A stretch of DNA of 47,730 bases. Source: Terriglobia bacterium (GTDB taxonomy: Bacteria > Acidobacteriota > Terriglobia > Bryobacterales > Bryobacteraceae). The stretch's first letter is position 1. Each line of letters opens with the position of its first letter. The position numbers were made by a program, and so were the translations under genes. Positions 20,383 to 28,202 of the stretch are shown here, piece by piece. Under the pieces are notes generated by a model. The model was not told the DNA's origin and did not search any database. It worked only from the letters and a program-made list of their open reading frames with translations. The stretch covers positions 1 through 47,730 of the forward strand of contig RGPS01000017.1 of assembly GCA_010084195.1 (NCBI GenBank), in the 5' to 3' direction.

Positions 20383-21846
20383 TTAGGTCCCTTTGCGTTT
20401 TACGTCTATGGAAAGGCGCTTAATCTTCTGGTTCAGGGTGGACAGCGGGACACGGAGAGCTTCGGCGGCTTCAGTCTGGCTCCAGGCAAAGCGTTCCAGG
20501 TGTTCCATGATGGTCTTTCGCTCAAAATCCGCTACGATTTCAAAGAGCGAGGCGTCGGCTGGGAGCGCGTCGTTTTCACTGCGACGGACGCGGATTCCGT
20601 TGGCGTGGAGGAGGTACTCGGGCAGGACATCGACCGGAATGATCAGGTCCGAAGCGAGGACGACGGCACGTTCCACCACGTTTTCCAGCTCGCGGACGTT
20701 GCCGGGCCAGTTGTGGTCCATCATGATCTGCAGGGCGTCGGGCTCAAAACGGAGCGTGGTGTGGTCGCCCGGGTCGAGAAACTTGTCGTTCTCGCGGCTG
20801 AATTTGTCCAGGAAGTGCTGGATGAGCAGCGGAATATCTTCGCGCCGGTCCCGGAGGGGGGGCAAGTTGATATTGATGACGTTGAGACGGTAGTACAAGT
20901 CCTCCCGGAACTTCCGCTCGTCGACCATTTTGCGCAGGTCAGCGTTGGTGGCGGCCAGAATTCGGACATCTACTTTGCTGACGTCGTTCGAGCCGAGGGG
21001 CGTGAACTCTTTTTCCTGGATGACGCGAAGGAGCTTGGCCTGGGTTTCCGCGCCAATAGTCCCCACCTCATCGAAGAAAATGGTGCCCTTGTTGGCGACT
21101 TCGAAGGCACCTTTTCGGGTCTGGATGGCGCTGGTGAAAGCGCCTTTCACGTGGCCGAACAAGGTGGATTCGAGGAGGTCCGAGGGCAGGGAACCACTGT
21201 TCACGGCCACAAACGAGGCATCGGCGCGGGGGGAATTCGCGTGGATGGCTTTGGCAATGAGTTCCTTACCGGTACCGGTCTCGCCGGTAATCAGGATGGT
21301 AGACCGGCTGCTGGCGACCTGCATGACCAGGTCCAGCACGCGCAGCATCCTGTCGCTCTTGCCGATGATGCTGGGGAAGCTGTAACGCTGTTTCAGCGCT
21401 TTCTTGAGTTCGGTGTTCTCGTCGAGAAGTCTCTGGCCGGCGATGGCGCGATCAATCTCGATGAGCAGCTTATCGTTATCCCAGGGCTTAGAGAGATAAT
21501 CGTTGGCCCCGAGTTTCACGGCCTGGACGGCGGCTTCGAGCGTGCCGTAGGCCGTAATCATGAAGATGGGCGTGTGGCGGTCCCTGTCGCGAATGTCCCG
21601 CAGGACCTCCATGCCGGACTTACCCGGCATCATGAGATCGAGCAGGACCAGATCATAGGCACGCAGGTCAAACTTGCGCTCGCCTTCGAAGCCATCGACT
21701 GCAAGATCGACTTCGTAACCTTCCATGCTGAGGAGGAGTTCGAGGCTTTCGCGAATTTCCACCTCGTCATCTATGATGAGGACGCGCCCGCGCGAGGGTC
21801 CGGGGACGCGGTGCTGACTGTTGCCCGTTATGCTTTGTCCTGTCAT
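20383..21846 (-). CDS. NtrC-family sigma-54-dependent response regulator
   Basis: A 487-residue cytosolic regulator. A receiver domain (about 20-135) has the acidic pair in IIDDE, phospho-acceptor D70 in LVLLDLMMPGKSG, and K120. The AAA+ domain has Walker A GETGTGKE (188-195), Walker B TIFFDE (255-260) and the sigma-54-contact loop at 235-240, which here reads GAFTSA instead of GAFTGA. The C-terminus has a Fis-type helix-turn-helix (WSQTEAAEALRVPLSTLNQKIKRL). It overlaps the upstream histidine kinase by 4 bases (ATGA at 21843-21846), so the pair is translationally coupled. The target promoter is not identified. Confidence 0.95.
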   Translation of the reverse strand: MTGQSITGNSQHRVPGPSRGRVLIIDDEVEIRESLELLLSMEGYEVDLAVDGFEGERKFDLRAYDLVLLDLMMPGKSGMEVLRDIRDRDRHTPIFMITAYGTLEAAVQAVKLGANDYLSKPWDNDKLLIEIDRAIAGQRLLDENTELKKALKQRYSFPSIIGKSDRMLRVLDLVMQVASSRSTILITGETGTGKELIAKAIHANSPRADASFVAVNSGSLPSDLLESTLFGHVKGAFTSAIQTRKGAFEVANKGTIFFDEVGTIGAETQAKLLRVIQEKEFTPLGSNDVSKVDVRILAATNADLRKMVDERKFREDLYYRLNVININLPPLRDRREDIPLLIQHFLDKFSRENDKFLDPGDHTTLRFEPDALQIMMDHNWPGNVRELENVVERAVVLASDLIIPVDVLPEYLLHANGIRVRRSENDALPADASLFEIVADFERKTIMEHLERFAWSQTEAAEALRVPLSTLNQKIKRLSIDVKRKGT

Positions 21847-24713
21847 GCGGTCACCTCTTTGGCGGGAGTTTCCTGCGCCAGTTTCTGCACCAGGGGGAAC
21901 TGGAGCCGGAAACAGGTGCCGCCATTTTCGCGTGGCGCGGCTTCTATGGTTCCGCCGTGCTCCTGAATGATGCCATAAGTGACGGAGAGGCCGAGGCCCG
22001 TGCCCCGACCTGCGCCTTTTGTAGTGAAGAAGGGGTCGTAGATCATGCTGAGGTGTTCAGGGGCAATGCCGTGGCCTGAGTCCATTACTTCGATTTCAAT
22101 GTGATGGCCGGAGGTACGTGTGGCAATCTCCAGCCGTCCCTTTGGCTCCATGGCGTCGCGGGCGTTCAGGATCAGGTTGAGAAAAACCTGCTGGAGTTTG
22201 CCTGTGTTGCCCTGGACCTTCGGGAGGTCGGCTGCCAGGCGAGTCTCCGATTCAACGCCGGCCTTCCGCAACTGGTGCTCCAGCAGCGAGAGGGTTTCCT
22301 GAATCACCTCGTTCAACTGCACGCTGGCCAGTTCGGACCCGGAGGCACGGGAGAAATTGAGCAGGGAGTTGACAATCTCGCTGGCGCGAAATGTCTGGCG
22401 GGAGATCTTATCCAGCATGCGGGATTTCTGTTCGTCACCCACCACCTGCCTCGACAACATTTGGGCGTAGGTGGAGATGACGGCCAGGGGGGTGTTCACT
22501 TCGTGTGCCACCCCTGCGGCAAGTAGCCCGATGCTGGACAGTTTGTCGGCCTGGACGAGACGGCGCTCGAGCTCCGCGCGGTGGGTAATGTCGTCGAAGA
22601 TGACCAGCCGCCCGATCTGCTCCATTTCGCGGGAAACGAGGGGCGTGATGGCGATATTGACGGTGGCGGCACCTTCCGCCGCATCAAAAGTGAACTTGTC
22701 CAAATGATGGATTTTTACTTCGTGGCGAGTGCGTTCCAGCTGTTCCACTAAAGGTGCGGGCAGCAGTTCTGCCAGAGTTCGCCCCGTGGCATCCTCGCGG
22801 CCAATCCCGCTGAGCCTTTCCATTTGCGTATTCCAGCTCTCGACACGGTCGTCGAGACCTACTGCCAGAATGCCGACATTGATGGACTCCACAATGTTTT
22901 CGCTGAATTCCTTGAGGCGTTCGTATTCGCCGGCCTTCTCGGAAAGAGAGCGGTAGAGGTGCGCATTTTCGATGGCGATGCCGACATAGTTGGCCAGCGT
23001 CATCAGGAGTTCCAGATCCTCTGTGGAGAGAAATTCTCCGGCCTCCGTCCGGCTCACACCAAGGAAGGCTACGGTGCGTCCACGCACCATGCAGGGCAGG
23101 TAGTAGTTCAGGTCCAGATCGGCAATTGTTTGGCGGACGGCCTGGGGCCAGCTACTGGCAATAACGTCCAGATGGTAGCGGGTGCGCTCGAAGAACACGT
23201 AATTCGATTTGCGTTCCCAGTTGAGAAAAGAGAGGTCGAGAGCGGTATGGCCGGTGAGAGGTCTGCCGCTGGAACCCATGGAGGCCCGCAGTTTCCAGGT
23301 CTCGCCGGCCGAGTTCCATTCGCTGAAGAAGAAGGCCACGTGACGGATCGACAACGTCTGCATCAGGCGGTCTGCGACGGCCTGCAGCATGTGGTCGATG
23401 CCTTTGCTGGAATTCAGTTCCCGGACGAAATCTACCAGGGTCTTGCGGTAATCGTAGGCGTCGCGGTAGAAGTGGCGATCCAGCTTTTCCTGTATCCAGT
23501 TGCGGATGGGTTGGAACAGGAAGGTGGCGACGAGCATCACCACAATCAGCTGCGAACTGGAAATATCCTTAACGCTCTTCTGGATCAGGTTGCCGATGGT
23601 AAAGACAATGCCGTAGAAGGTTGCGAGGATGACGAGGGTGGCCAGCGTGTAGGCGTAGCCCCGGCGGAAGATAACGTCCACATCCATCAGCCGGTAGCGC
23701 AGAATGGCCCACGCGATGGTGAGGGGGATGAGGGGCAGCGTGATGACCGAGTAGTTCAGCAACGGGCTGAACTGGAGGTTCAGGACGTAAGGAACGGCAT
23801 ACAGCAGCCCGAACGGTGCAAAGCCGAAGATCATGCCGTTCCGCAACCACTTCAACTGCTGGCGAATCACAGCGTCCTCGGCCTGGCGATAACCCTTTTG
23901 CAGCACGAAACAGCTGACGGTCCAGGTCAGGGTGAGCAGGCCCATCCACGTCCGGTCCAGTAATTCCCGAACTTCCGGCAGAGAGGCTTCCGAGACCAGG
24001 AGGCCCGTCGCAAACACAGCATAAAGCAGGGTGAGGATACCGCCGGGAAGGTAGACGGCATGTCGCATCCAGCGCCGGAACCAGGGCGAAGGTTCAGGGA
24101 AGGTCAGGGCGAAGTGCAGAAAGAGGGCGGGGGCCAGCCAACCGGCTACCACGTTGCCCCAGTACATTACCTGATCGAAGGCGTTTAGCTTACCCGTGTA
24201 GTGGAAGCAGCAGAAAATGAATGACACCAGGCAAAAGACGTAGAAGTGCCGGGCTTTCAGCGCGCTGCCTCGCCGGAAGTAGATGAAGAGGCCTATGGTC
24301 AGGTAGAAAGCCCCAACGAGGTATTGGTAGGTGTAGGCGACGCCGCGCGGGGCTTCGCCAATAATAACGGTCGCTTTCACATCGTCCACGCCCGAGCGGC
24401 GTACGACATAACTGGCTTTTGCCCATGCTCCGAACGAAGACAGCCGCCGGGCGACATCCTCCACCACAACTACGGGAACACCCTGGATCGACTGCAGCGT
24501 GTCATTGACACGAATTCCGGCTCTGTCTGCGGGGCCGTTCTCCAAAACCTTGACGGCTCGGACCCGACCGTCGCGAACGCGCCACACTGCGCCGTCATCG
24601 GGCAGGGGAAAGCGCTGCAGTTGCTGGTAGTTCAGGACAGCAGCCGTCGCCGCTGCCAGGGTGAGAACCGTAAGCAGGGCGGTGGAAAGCTGAAATTTAA
24701 GTTCCTGAAGCAT
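21843..24713 (-). CDS. Membrane sensor histidine kinase with PDZ, 7TM, GAF and PAS domains
   Basis: A 956-residue inner-membrane kinase. Order: one membrane helix (about 8-28), a periplasmic PDZ-like domain (about 45-115; LENGPADRAGIRVNDTLQSIQG), a multi-helix membrane block (about 125-400), a GAF domain (about 430-590), a PAS domain (about 605-710), HisKA with H737 in GVAHEVNTPLAVIS, and HATPase_c with NLILNARDAM, DSGHGIA, DPFFTTK and GTGLGLS. It should phosphorylate the NtrC-type regulator encoded immediately downstream. The HEVNTPL box is of the NtrB/ZraS-like type. A PDZ domain suggests sensing of a peptide or protein terminus or of envelope damage; that is inference. Confidence 0.93.
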   Translation of the reverse strand: MLQELKFQLSTALLTVLTLAAATAAVLNYQQLQRFPLPDDGAVWRVRDGRVRAVKVLENGPADRAGIRVNDTLQSIQGVPVVVVEDVARRLSSFGAWAKASYVVRRSGVDDVKATVIIGEAPRGVAYTYQYLVGAFYLTIGLFIYFRRGSALKARHFYVFCLVSFIFCCFHYTGKLNAFDQVMYWGNVVAGWLAPALFLHFALTFPEPSPWFRRWMRHAVYLPGGILTLLYAVFATGLLVSEASLPEVRELLDRTWMGLLTLTWTVSCFVLQKGYRQAEDAVIRQQLKWLRNGMIFGFAPFGLLYAVPYVLNLQFSPLLNYSVITLPLIPLTIAWAILRYRLMDVDVIFRRGYAYTLATLVILATFYGIVFTIGNLIQKSVKDISSSQLIVVMLVATFLFQPIRNWIQEKLDRHFYRDAYDYRKTLVDFVRELNSSKGIDHMLQAVADRLMQTLSIRHVAFFFSEWNSAGETWKLRASMGSSGRPLTGHTALDLSFLNWERKSNYVFFERTRYHLDVIASSWPQAVRQTIADLDLNYYLPCMVRGRTVAFLGVSRTEAGEFLSTEDLELLMTLANYVGIAIENAHLYRSLSEKAGEYERLKEFSENIVESINVGILAVGLDDRVESWNTQMERLSGIGREDATGRTLAELLPAPLVEQLERTRHEVKIHHLDKFTFDAAEGAATVNIAITPLVSREMEQIGRLVIFDDITHRAELERRLVQADKLSSIGLLAAGVAHEVNTPLAVISTYAQMLSRQVVGDEQKSRMLDKISRQTFRASEIVNSLLNFSRASGSELASVQLNEVIQETLSLLEHQLRKAGVESETRLAADLPKVQGNTGKLQQVFLNLILNARDAMEPKGRLEIATRTSGHHIEIEVMDSGHGIAPEHLSMIYDPFFTTKGAGRGTGLGLSVTYGIIQEHGGTIEAAPRENGGTCFRLQFPLVQKLAQETPAKEVTA

Positions 24714-24814
24714 CGTGAATCGTCAAAGCGAGGCGTTGACACACCTCTTCCTTACTTTATCGGTGCACGTTGGCTGCCATTCTAATCCCGGGAACGGGAG
24801 TGATTCGTGTTGAA

Positions 24815-24833
24815 AACAAAGGAGATCTTTGTT
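24815..24833. promoter_or_regulatory. Inverted repeat AACAAAG-N5-CTTTGTT between divergent genes
   Basis: A perfect 7-bp inverted repeat (24815-24821 and 24827-24833) lies in the 238-base region between the histidine kinase start (24713, minus) and the sigma-factor start (24952, plus). It could be an operator for either side. Confidence 0.3.
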
Positions 24834-24951
24834 CTGCCCCAAAGCAACTTCCATTTTTGGGATTTTCGGGGGATTCCAGGTCCGGATAAGCGGAAAAATG
24901 TTTCTTTCTGGTACTTGCATTCTACTGTTGCCTTCACCCGTAATAACGATT

Positions 24952-25449
24952 GTGACGGTTGATTTCCCCAGCCTCCTTACCGACAACCAGGCCATGGTCT
25001 TTAGCCTGGCGCTCCGCTTCCTGCGGAACCGGGAAGTGGCCGAAGAGCTGGCGCAGGACGTGTTCCTGCAGCTGTACCAAAATCTGGGGCGGATTGAATC
25101 CCCGGCGCATGGGACGTGGTGGCTTCGCCGAACGGTGTGCCATCGCTCCATTGACGAGGTCCGCAAACGGAAGCTGAGGCCGAGTCTTGGCCTGGAGAGC
25201 GTGCCGGAGCCGTCGGTGGATTCCGGGATGGGGGACTTCTTCCTCAGCGAACGGCTGAAGAGGATGGTGGAAGCTCTGCCTGAAAAGGCAAAGGCGGTGG
25301 TTCTGTTGCGGTATCAGGAAGATCTGGACCCCCTTGAGATTGCAGAAGTTCTGGACATGCCGATCACCACCGTCAAGAGCCATCTGCATCGTTCCTTGAC
25401 GATTTTGCGAGGCCGGATGAAAAAACAGGAGGTGGCCTGTGGAGTTTGA
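24952..25449 (+). CDS. ECF-type RNA polymerase sigma factor
   Basis: A 165-residue sigma factor. Region 2 is VFSLALRFLRNREVAEELAQDVFLQLYQNL with WWLRRTVCHRSIDEVRKRK, and region 4 is LPEKAKAVVLLRYQEDLDPLEIAEVLDMPITTVKSHLHR with the helix-turn-helix. The GTG at 24952 was chosen because the encoded VDFPSLLTDNQAMVF matches the usual N-terminus; an upstream frame to 24829 exists but reads as a hydrophobic stretch unlike a sigma factor. The next gene overlaps by 11 bases and encodes a membrane protein, a common arrangement for an anti-sigma partner. Confidence 0.9.
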   Translation: MTVDFPSLLTDNQAMVFSLALRFLRNREVAEELAQDVFLQLYQNLGRIESPAHGTWWLRRTVCHRSIDEVRKRKLRPSLGLESVPEPSVDSGMGDFFLSERLKRMVEALPEKAKAVVLLRYQEDLDPLEIAEVLDMPITTVKSHLHRSLTILRGRMKKQEVACGV

Positions 25450-25798
25450 ACCCACAAAGCTGGACCAGGATTTGAAGCGGGCATTGCGCCGGGAAGTGCC
25501 ATCAGCGGATTTTGCCGCAAGGGTTCTGGCGCAGGCGGCGGCACTGGAAAAGAAGGTGTTGGCGGAGCGCACAATGATTGTTCTACCCGTTTGGCGCAAG
25601 CCTGCGGCGTGGGCCATTGCAGCCGGAATTACCCTGGCCGCGATCATTCCGGCTGGTGTCTCGGAGTATCGGAAAAGCGAGGAACGCAAGGCCATGCAAG
25701 CCGGCAGACAACTTGCCCTCGCTCTGAACATCACACGTGTGCAACTACAGAAGACCAGAGAACGACTACAGAAAGCGAGTAAACAACACGCACTATGA
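25439..25798 (+). CDS. Single-pass membrane protein, candidate anti-sigma factor
   Basis: A 119-residue protein starting at GTG 25439 inside the end of the sigma gene. It has a soluble charged N-terminus (FEPTKLDQDLKRALRREVPSADFAARVLAQAA), one membrane segment at about 53-72 (AAWAIAAGITLAAIIPAGV), and a basic C-terminal helix with heptad-like leucines (LALALNITRVQLQKTRERL). No zinc-binding anti-sigma motif (H-x3-C-x2-C) is present. The role is inferred only from position and topology. It overlaps the next start by 4 bases (ATGA at 25795-25798). Confidence 0.75.
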   Translation: MEFEPTKLDQDLKRALRREVPSADFAARVLAQAAALEKKVLAERTMIVLPVWRKPAAWAIAAGITLAAIIPAGVSEYRKSEERKAMQAGRQLALALNITRVQLQKTRERLQKASKQHAL

Positions 25799-26355
25799 AA
25801 AAACTGATTCTGCTTACCCTTTTGGCGCTGCCACTGGCAGCCCAGGATGGTTTTGACTTCAAGACTCTGGACAAGCTGGGGACTAATTCGAAGAACCACA
25901 CGAACGTTACGCTCGATGGCGACATGCTGAAAATGGCGGCGGGTTTTCTTGGTAGCGGCAAGGACTCTGCGGACCTCAAGGCGCTGGTTGGGGGGCTCAA
26001 AGGCATCTATATCCGCTCGTTCGAATTTGCAAACAAGGGGATGTACAGCCCCGCCGATCTGGAACCGCTCCGCAACTACCTGAAACAGGGCAAGTGGAAC
26101 AAGATTGTCGAGTCGAAGGAAGACGACGAAATATCTGAAATCTACCTGTTGCCCCAGGCGGGGGGGACTTTGGGCGGCGTGGCAATCATCGCCGTCGAAG
26201 CCAGGGAAGTCACCGTGGTCTATATCAACGGAACGCTCAGGCAGGAAGATATTGCCAAACTGAGCGGGACCATGGGAATCCCCGATATCCGCGGTGATCT
26301 GGGGAACCTGAAGAAGATTGAGAAGATTCCAACACCCAAAAAAGAAGAAGATTAA
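25795..26355 (+). CDS. DUF4252-family secreted protein
   Basis: A 186-residue protein with a signal peptide (MKKLILLTLLALPLAAQ). It matches the DUF4252 pattern: TLDGDMLKMAAGFL, then GLKGIYIRSFEFANKGMYS, LEPLRNYLKQGKWNKIVESKED, and VAIIAVEAREVTVVYINGTLRQEDIAKLSG. The C-terminus is lysine-rich (KKIEKIPTPKKEED). The function of the family is unknown. It is the third gene of a tightly packed sigma-factor operon and is probably a regulatory target or envelope partner. Confidence 0.85.
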   Translation: MKKLILLTLLALPLAAQDGFDFKTLDKLGTNSKNHTNVTLDGDMLKMAAGFLGSGKDSADLKALVGGLKGIYIRSFEFANKGMYSPADLEPLRNYLKQGKWNKIVESKEDDEISEIYLLPQAGGTLGGVAIIAVEAREVTVVYINGTLRQEDIAKLSGTMGIPDIRGDLGNLKKIEKIPTPKKEED

Positions 26356-26358
26356 AGC

Positions 26359-26667
26359 ATGACGCTCACCTCCCTCTTCCTCACCCTTGTCTCCCTGATG
26401 CAGCCTGTGCCCAATGCGGTCGCCACGTTTGACGGCGTCTTCAAGGTGAGCAACGGGAAATTCATTGAGGTGCAGATGGAGAGTGGCGAAACCCTGCGGA
26501 TGTATCTGACGCGTGGCACGAAGTTCGTTCGCGACGGTAAGCCGACCAAAGCTGCCACCTTTCATGAGGGGGACAAAGTGACGGTGGATGCCGAGAGGGA
26601 TGTTCGTTTTAACCTGTTGGCCGTGAAACTCGAAGCTGTCAAGAAAGAACCGGAGAAGCCCAAATGA
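26359..26667 (+). CDS. Small secreted beta-rich protein
   Basis: A 102-residue protein with an N-terminal signal-like hydrophobic stretch (MTLTSLFLTLVSLMQPVPNAVA). The mature part has alternating strands (ATFDGVFKVSNGKFIEVQM, then LRMYLTRGTKFVRDGK, and FHEGDKVTVDAERD), resembling the OB-like DUF5666 type of small protein. No catalytic residues are recognised. It lies 3 bases after the DUF4252 gene and overlaps the next start by 4 bases (ATGA at 26664-26667). Confidence 0.68.
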   Translation: MTLTSLFLTLVSLMQPVPNAVATFDGVFKVSNGKFIEVQMESGETLRMYLTRGTKFVRDGKPTKAATFHEGDKVTVDAERDVRFNLLAVKLEAVKKEPEKPK

Positions 26668-27098
26668 AGCTAAGGCTCGCCACTTTGTTGTTCTCCGCCC
26701 TGCCCGCATTGGCCGAAACGCTGACTGCGGACGAAATTATGCGCCGGGTGGCCGACAACCAGACGAAGGCCCAGGAAGCACGGAAGAACTTCGTGTACGA
26801 CATGAACGTCTTCGTCCGCCTGAAGCGTGCCAGCGGCAAGCTCGCGCGGGAAGAGAGTCGGGACTATATTGTGGCTCCAGGTGCCACCGGGGCAAAGCGG
26901 AAGCTCGTCAAAGTGGAAGGCAAGATCCTGGACGGGAAGAACGCAACCACCTATTCCGAGGCGGGCTACAAGAAGAAGGACATGGACATTGACGGGGGCT
27001 TGACGGACGCCTTCGCGAGGGATGTCATGTGGAGTAAGAATGATGTAAGAGTTCAGGCCCCGGAAAGTAACGGCTCCGGTACTGCCAAAACAGCCTGA
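26664..27098 (+). pseudogene. Secreted protein truncated by an IS66-type element
   Basis: The intact part encodes a signal peptide (MKLRLATLLFSALPALAET) and about 110 residues of a conserved-looking secreted domain (LTADEIMRRVADNQTKAQEARKNFVYDMNVFVRLKR). At 27045 the sequence changes to GTAAGAGTTCAGG, which looks like the terminal repeat of an IS66-type element, and the frame then runs into 18 foreign residues before a TGA at 27096-27098. The last homologous-looking codons are VMWSKND. The original protein was probably longer. Truncated product could still be made. It is the last gene of the sigma-factor operon. Confidence 0.6.
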
Positions 27099-27220
27099 CA
27101 AAAAGACCTTTAAGCATCTTCGTTTTAGACCTGGCGCTCTGGAGTAAAACCTGGCAAGCTGGATATTTGGGTGCTTCCAGCCGCCAGAATCGAGGTTCGA
27201 CAACCAGTGCACAGCCTGAC

Positions 27221-27575
27221 GTGCGGAGGCTGGAGCGTGAGAAGGAGCGACTGGAGCGTTAGAAGGAGCGACTGGAGCGTGAGAATGAGAAGCTGCGGGA
27301 GAAGCTGACGGAGCGCGACAAGAAACTGGTGGAGGCCGAAAAGCAGATTGCCGATCTTGAGCGGCAACTTGGCTTGCGCAAACGGAACTCGACGACATCG
27401 TCGAAACCTCCCTCCTCCGACGGCCTTGCTGGTGAGCAGCGTGAGCGTGGAAGCTGCAGAAAGAAGAGTTGCCGGAAGCGTGGTGGGCAACCAGGTCATC
27501 CCGGGCATTGGCGGAAGCCTGTGCCGGAGGAGCGGATCAACCAGGTTGTGGAGGTGTTGCCCGAGCAGTGTATCC
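27221..27575 (+). pseudogene. IS66-family transposase N-terminal fragment
   Basis: In the frame of 27329 the sequence encodes a coiled coil of Leu/Glu/Arg heptads (ERENEKLREKLTERDKKLVE), then LERQLGLRKRNSTTSSKPPSSDG and RKRGGQPGHPGHWRKPVPEE, INQVVEVLPEQC, the start of the IS66 transposase zinc-binding region. Only one Cys of the expected C-x2-C remains at the break. A TAG at 27260-27262 interrupts the coiled coil. The catalytic domain is missing, so it cannot transpose on its own. Confidence 0.75.
27231..27272 (+). repeat. 21-bp tandem repeat in the transposase coiled coil
   Basis: Two copies of a 21-base unit (27231-27251 and 27252-27272) differ by one base; the difference at 27260 creates the in-frame TAG. 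A degenerate third copy begins at 27273. Confidence 0.85.
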
Positions 27576-28058
27576 AATATTCGCTATCGCCGGATCCCCA
27601 ACTGGCTCACGCTGGGCGGTGTGGTGACCGGGGTCGCTCTGAACTCGGTTCCTTACCAGGGCCTGCCGGGCCTGAAGTTGTCACTTGCGGGGCGGGGTGT
27701 CGCATTTGGCTCTTACATGCTGCTCTATTTGGTACGCAGCATGGGCGCGGGCGATGTCAAGCTGATGGCTGCCATCGGGGCGATGGTCGGTTTCCGCGAC
27801 TGGTTTGGCATCTTTCTGGTTACTGCTCTGATTGCTGGTGTGGCGGGTATTGCCTTAGTGGCGGCCCGGGGACGGCTCCTGCGGACCTTCTGGGATGTCT
27901 GCTTCATCCTGTCCGAATTGAAGCAGCGTTGGCCGGCGTACGTGCGGAATGAAGAACTCGATGTCCGCAGTCCGAAAGCGATGGGCCTTCCACCTGGTGC
28001 CGTAATCGGGGCGGGGACCCTGGTCTTCCTGGGCACCTGCGCCCGCTACGGCCAATAG
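27576..28058 (+). pseudogene. Prepilin peptidase (A24, CpaA/TadV-like), 5' part lost
   Basis: About 160 codons encode the C-terminal part of a type IV prepilin peptidase, a membrane aspartic protease that processes pilins. It starts with NIRYRRIPNWLTLGG, normally preceded by T-D; here the first catalytic Asp is replaced by sequence from the IS66 remnant (SVSN). The second catalytic site GAGDVKLMAAIGA is intact. Several membrane segments follow (FGIFLVTALIAGVAGIALVA). The open frame continues upstream to 27348, but that part is out-of-frame IS66 sequence. The protein should be inactive. No pilus genes are adjacent. Confidence 0.75.
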
Positions 28059-28202
28059 CCTTGCAGGGTCGTGAACCGCCTTTACGGGTACTGGTACCTT
28101 TGGGCTATTCGCGGGATTGTGAAAGTCACCGGCCTGTGACAGACTGAAATCAAGAAGTAAACAGCTTCCGGGCAAATCCGGCAGAGGACCGGAGGGACGA
28201 CA

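Larger units (their letters stand above)
27045..27575 (+). mobile_element. Left-end remnant of an IS66-family insertion sequence
   Basis: The left boundary is a GTAA terminus (GTAAGAGTTCAGG at 27045-27057), as expected for IS66-family inverted repeats. Inside is an IS66-like transposase N-terminal region. The element has no right end: it stops at about 27571-27578, where the sequence becomes a prepilin peptidase gene. The 8 bases before the left end (27037-27044, AGAATGAT) would be the target duplication, but no second copy is available to confirm it. Confidence 0.65.

Noticed and set aside
20500..21966. 488-codon open frame on the plus strand opposite the response regulator
   Set aside because: Antisense to a complete NtrC-type regulator; no domain and no ribosome site.
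24900..24925. Possible sigma-54 promoter (TGGTAC followed by TTGCAT)
   Set aside because: The GG and GC elements are about 3 bases too close for a -24/-12 promoter.
24934..26709. Long open frame on the minus strand opposite the sigma-factor operon
   Set aside because: It is wholly antisense to several genes with clear families and tight overlaps, and its translation has no recognisable domain. GC-rich coding DNA often leaves such frames open.
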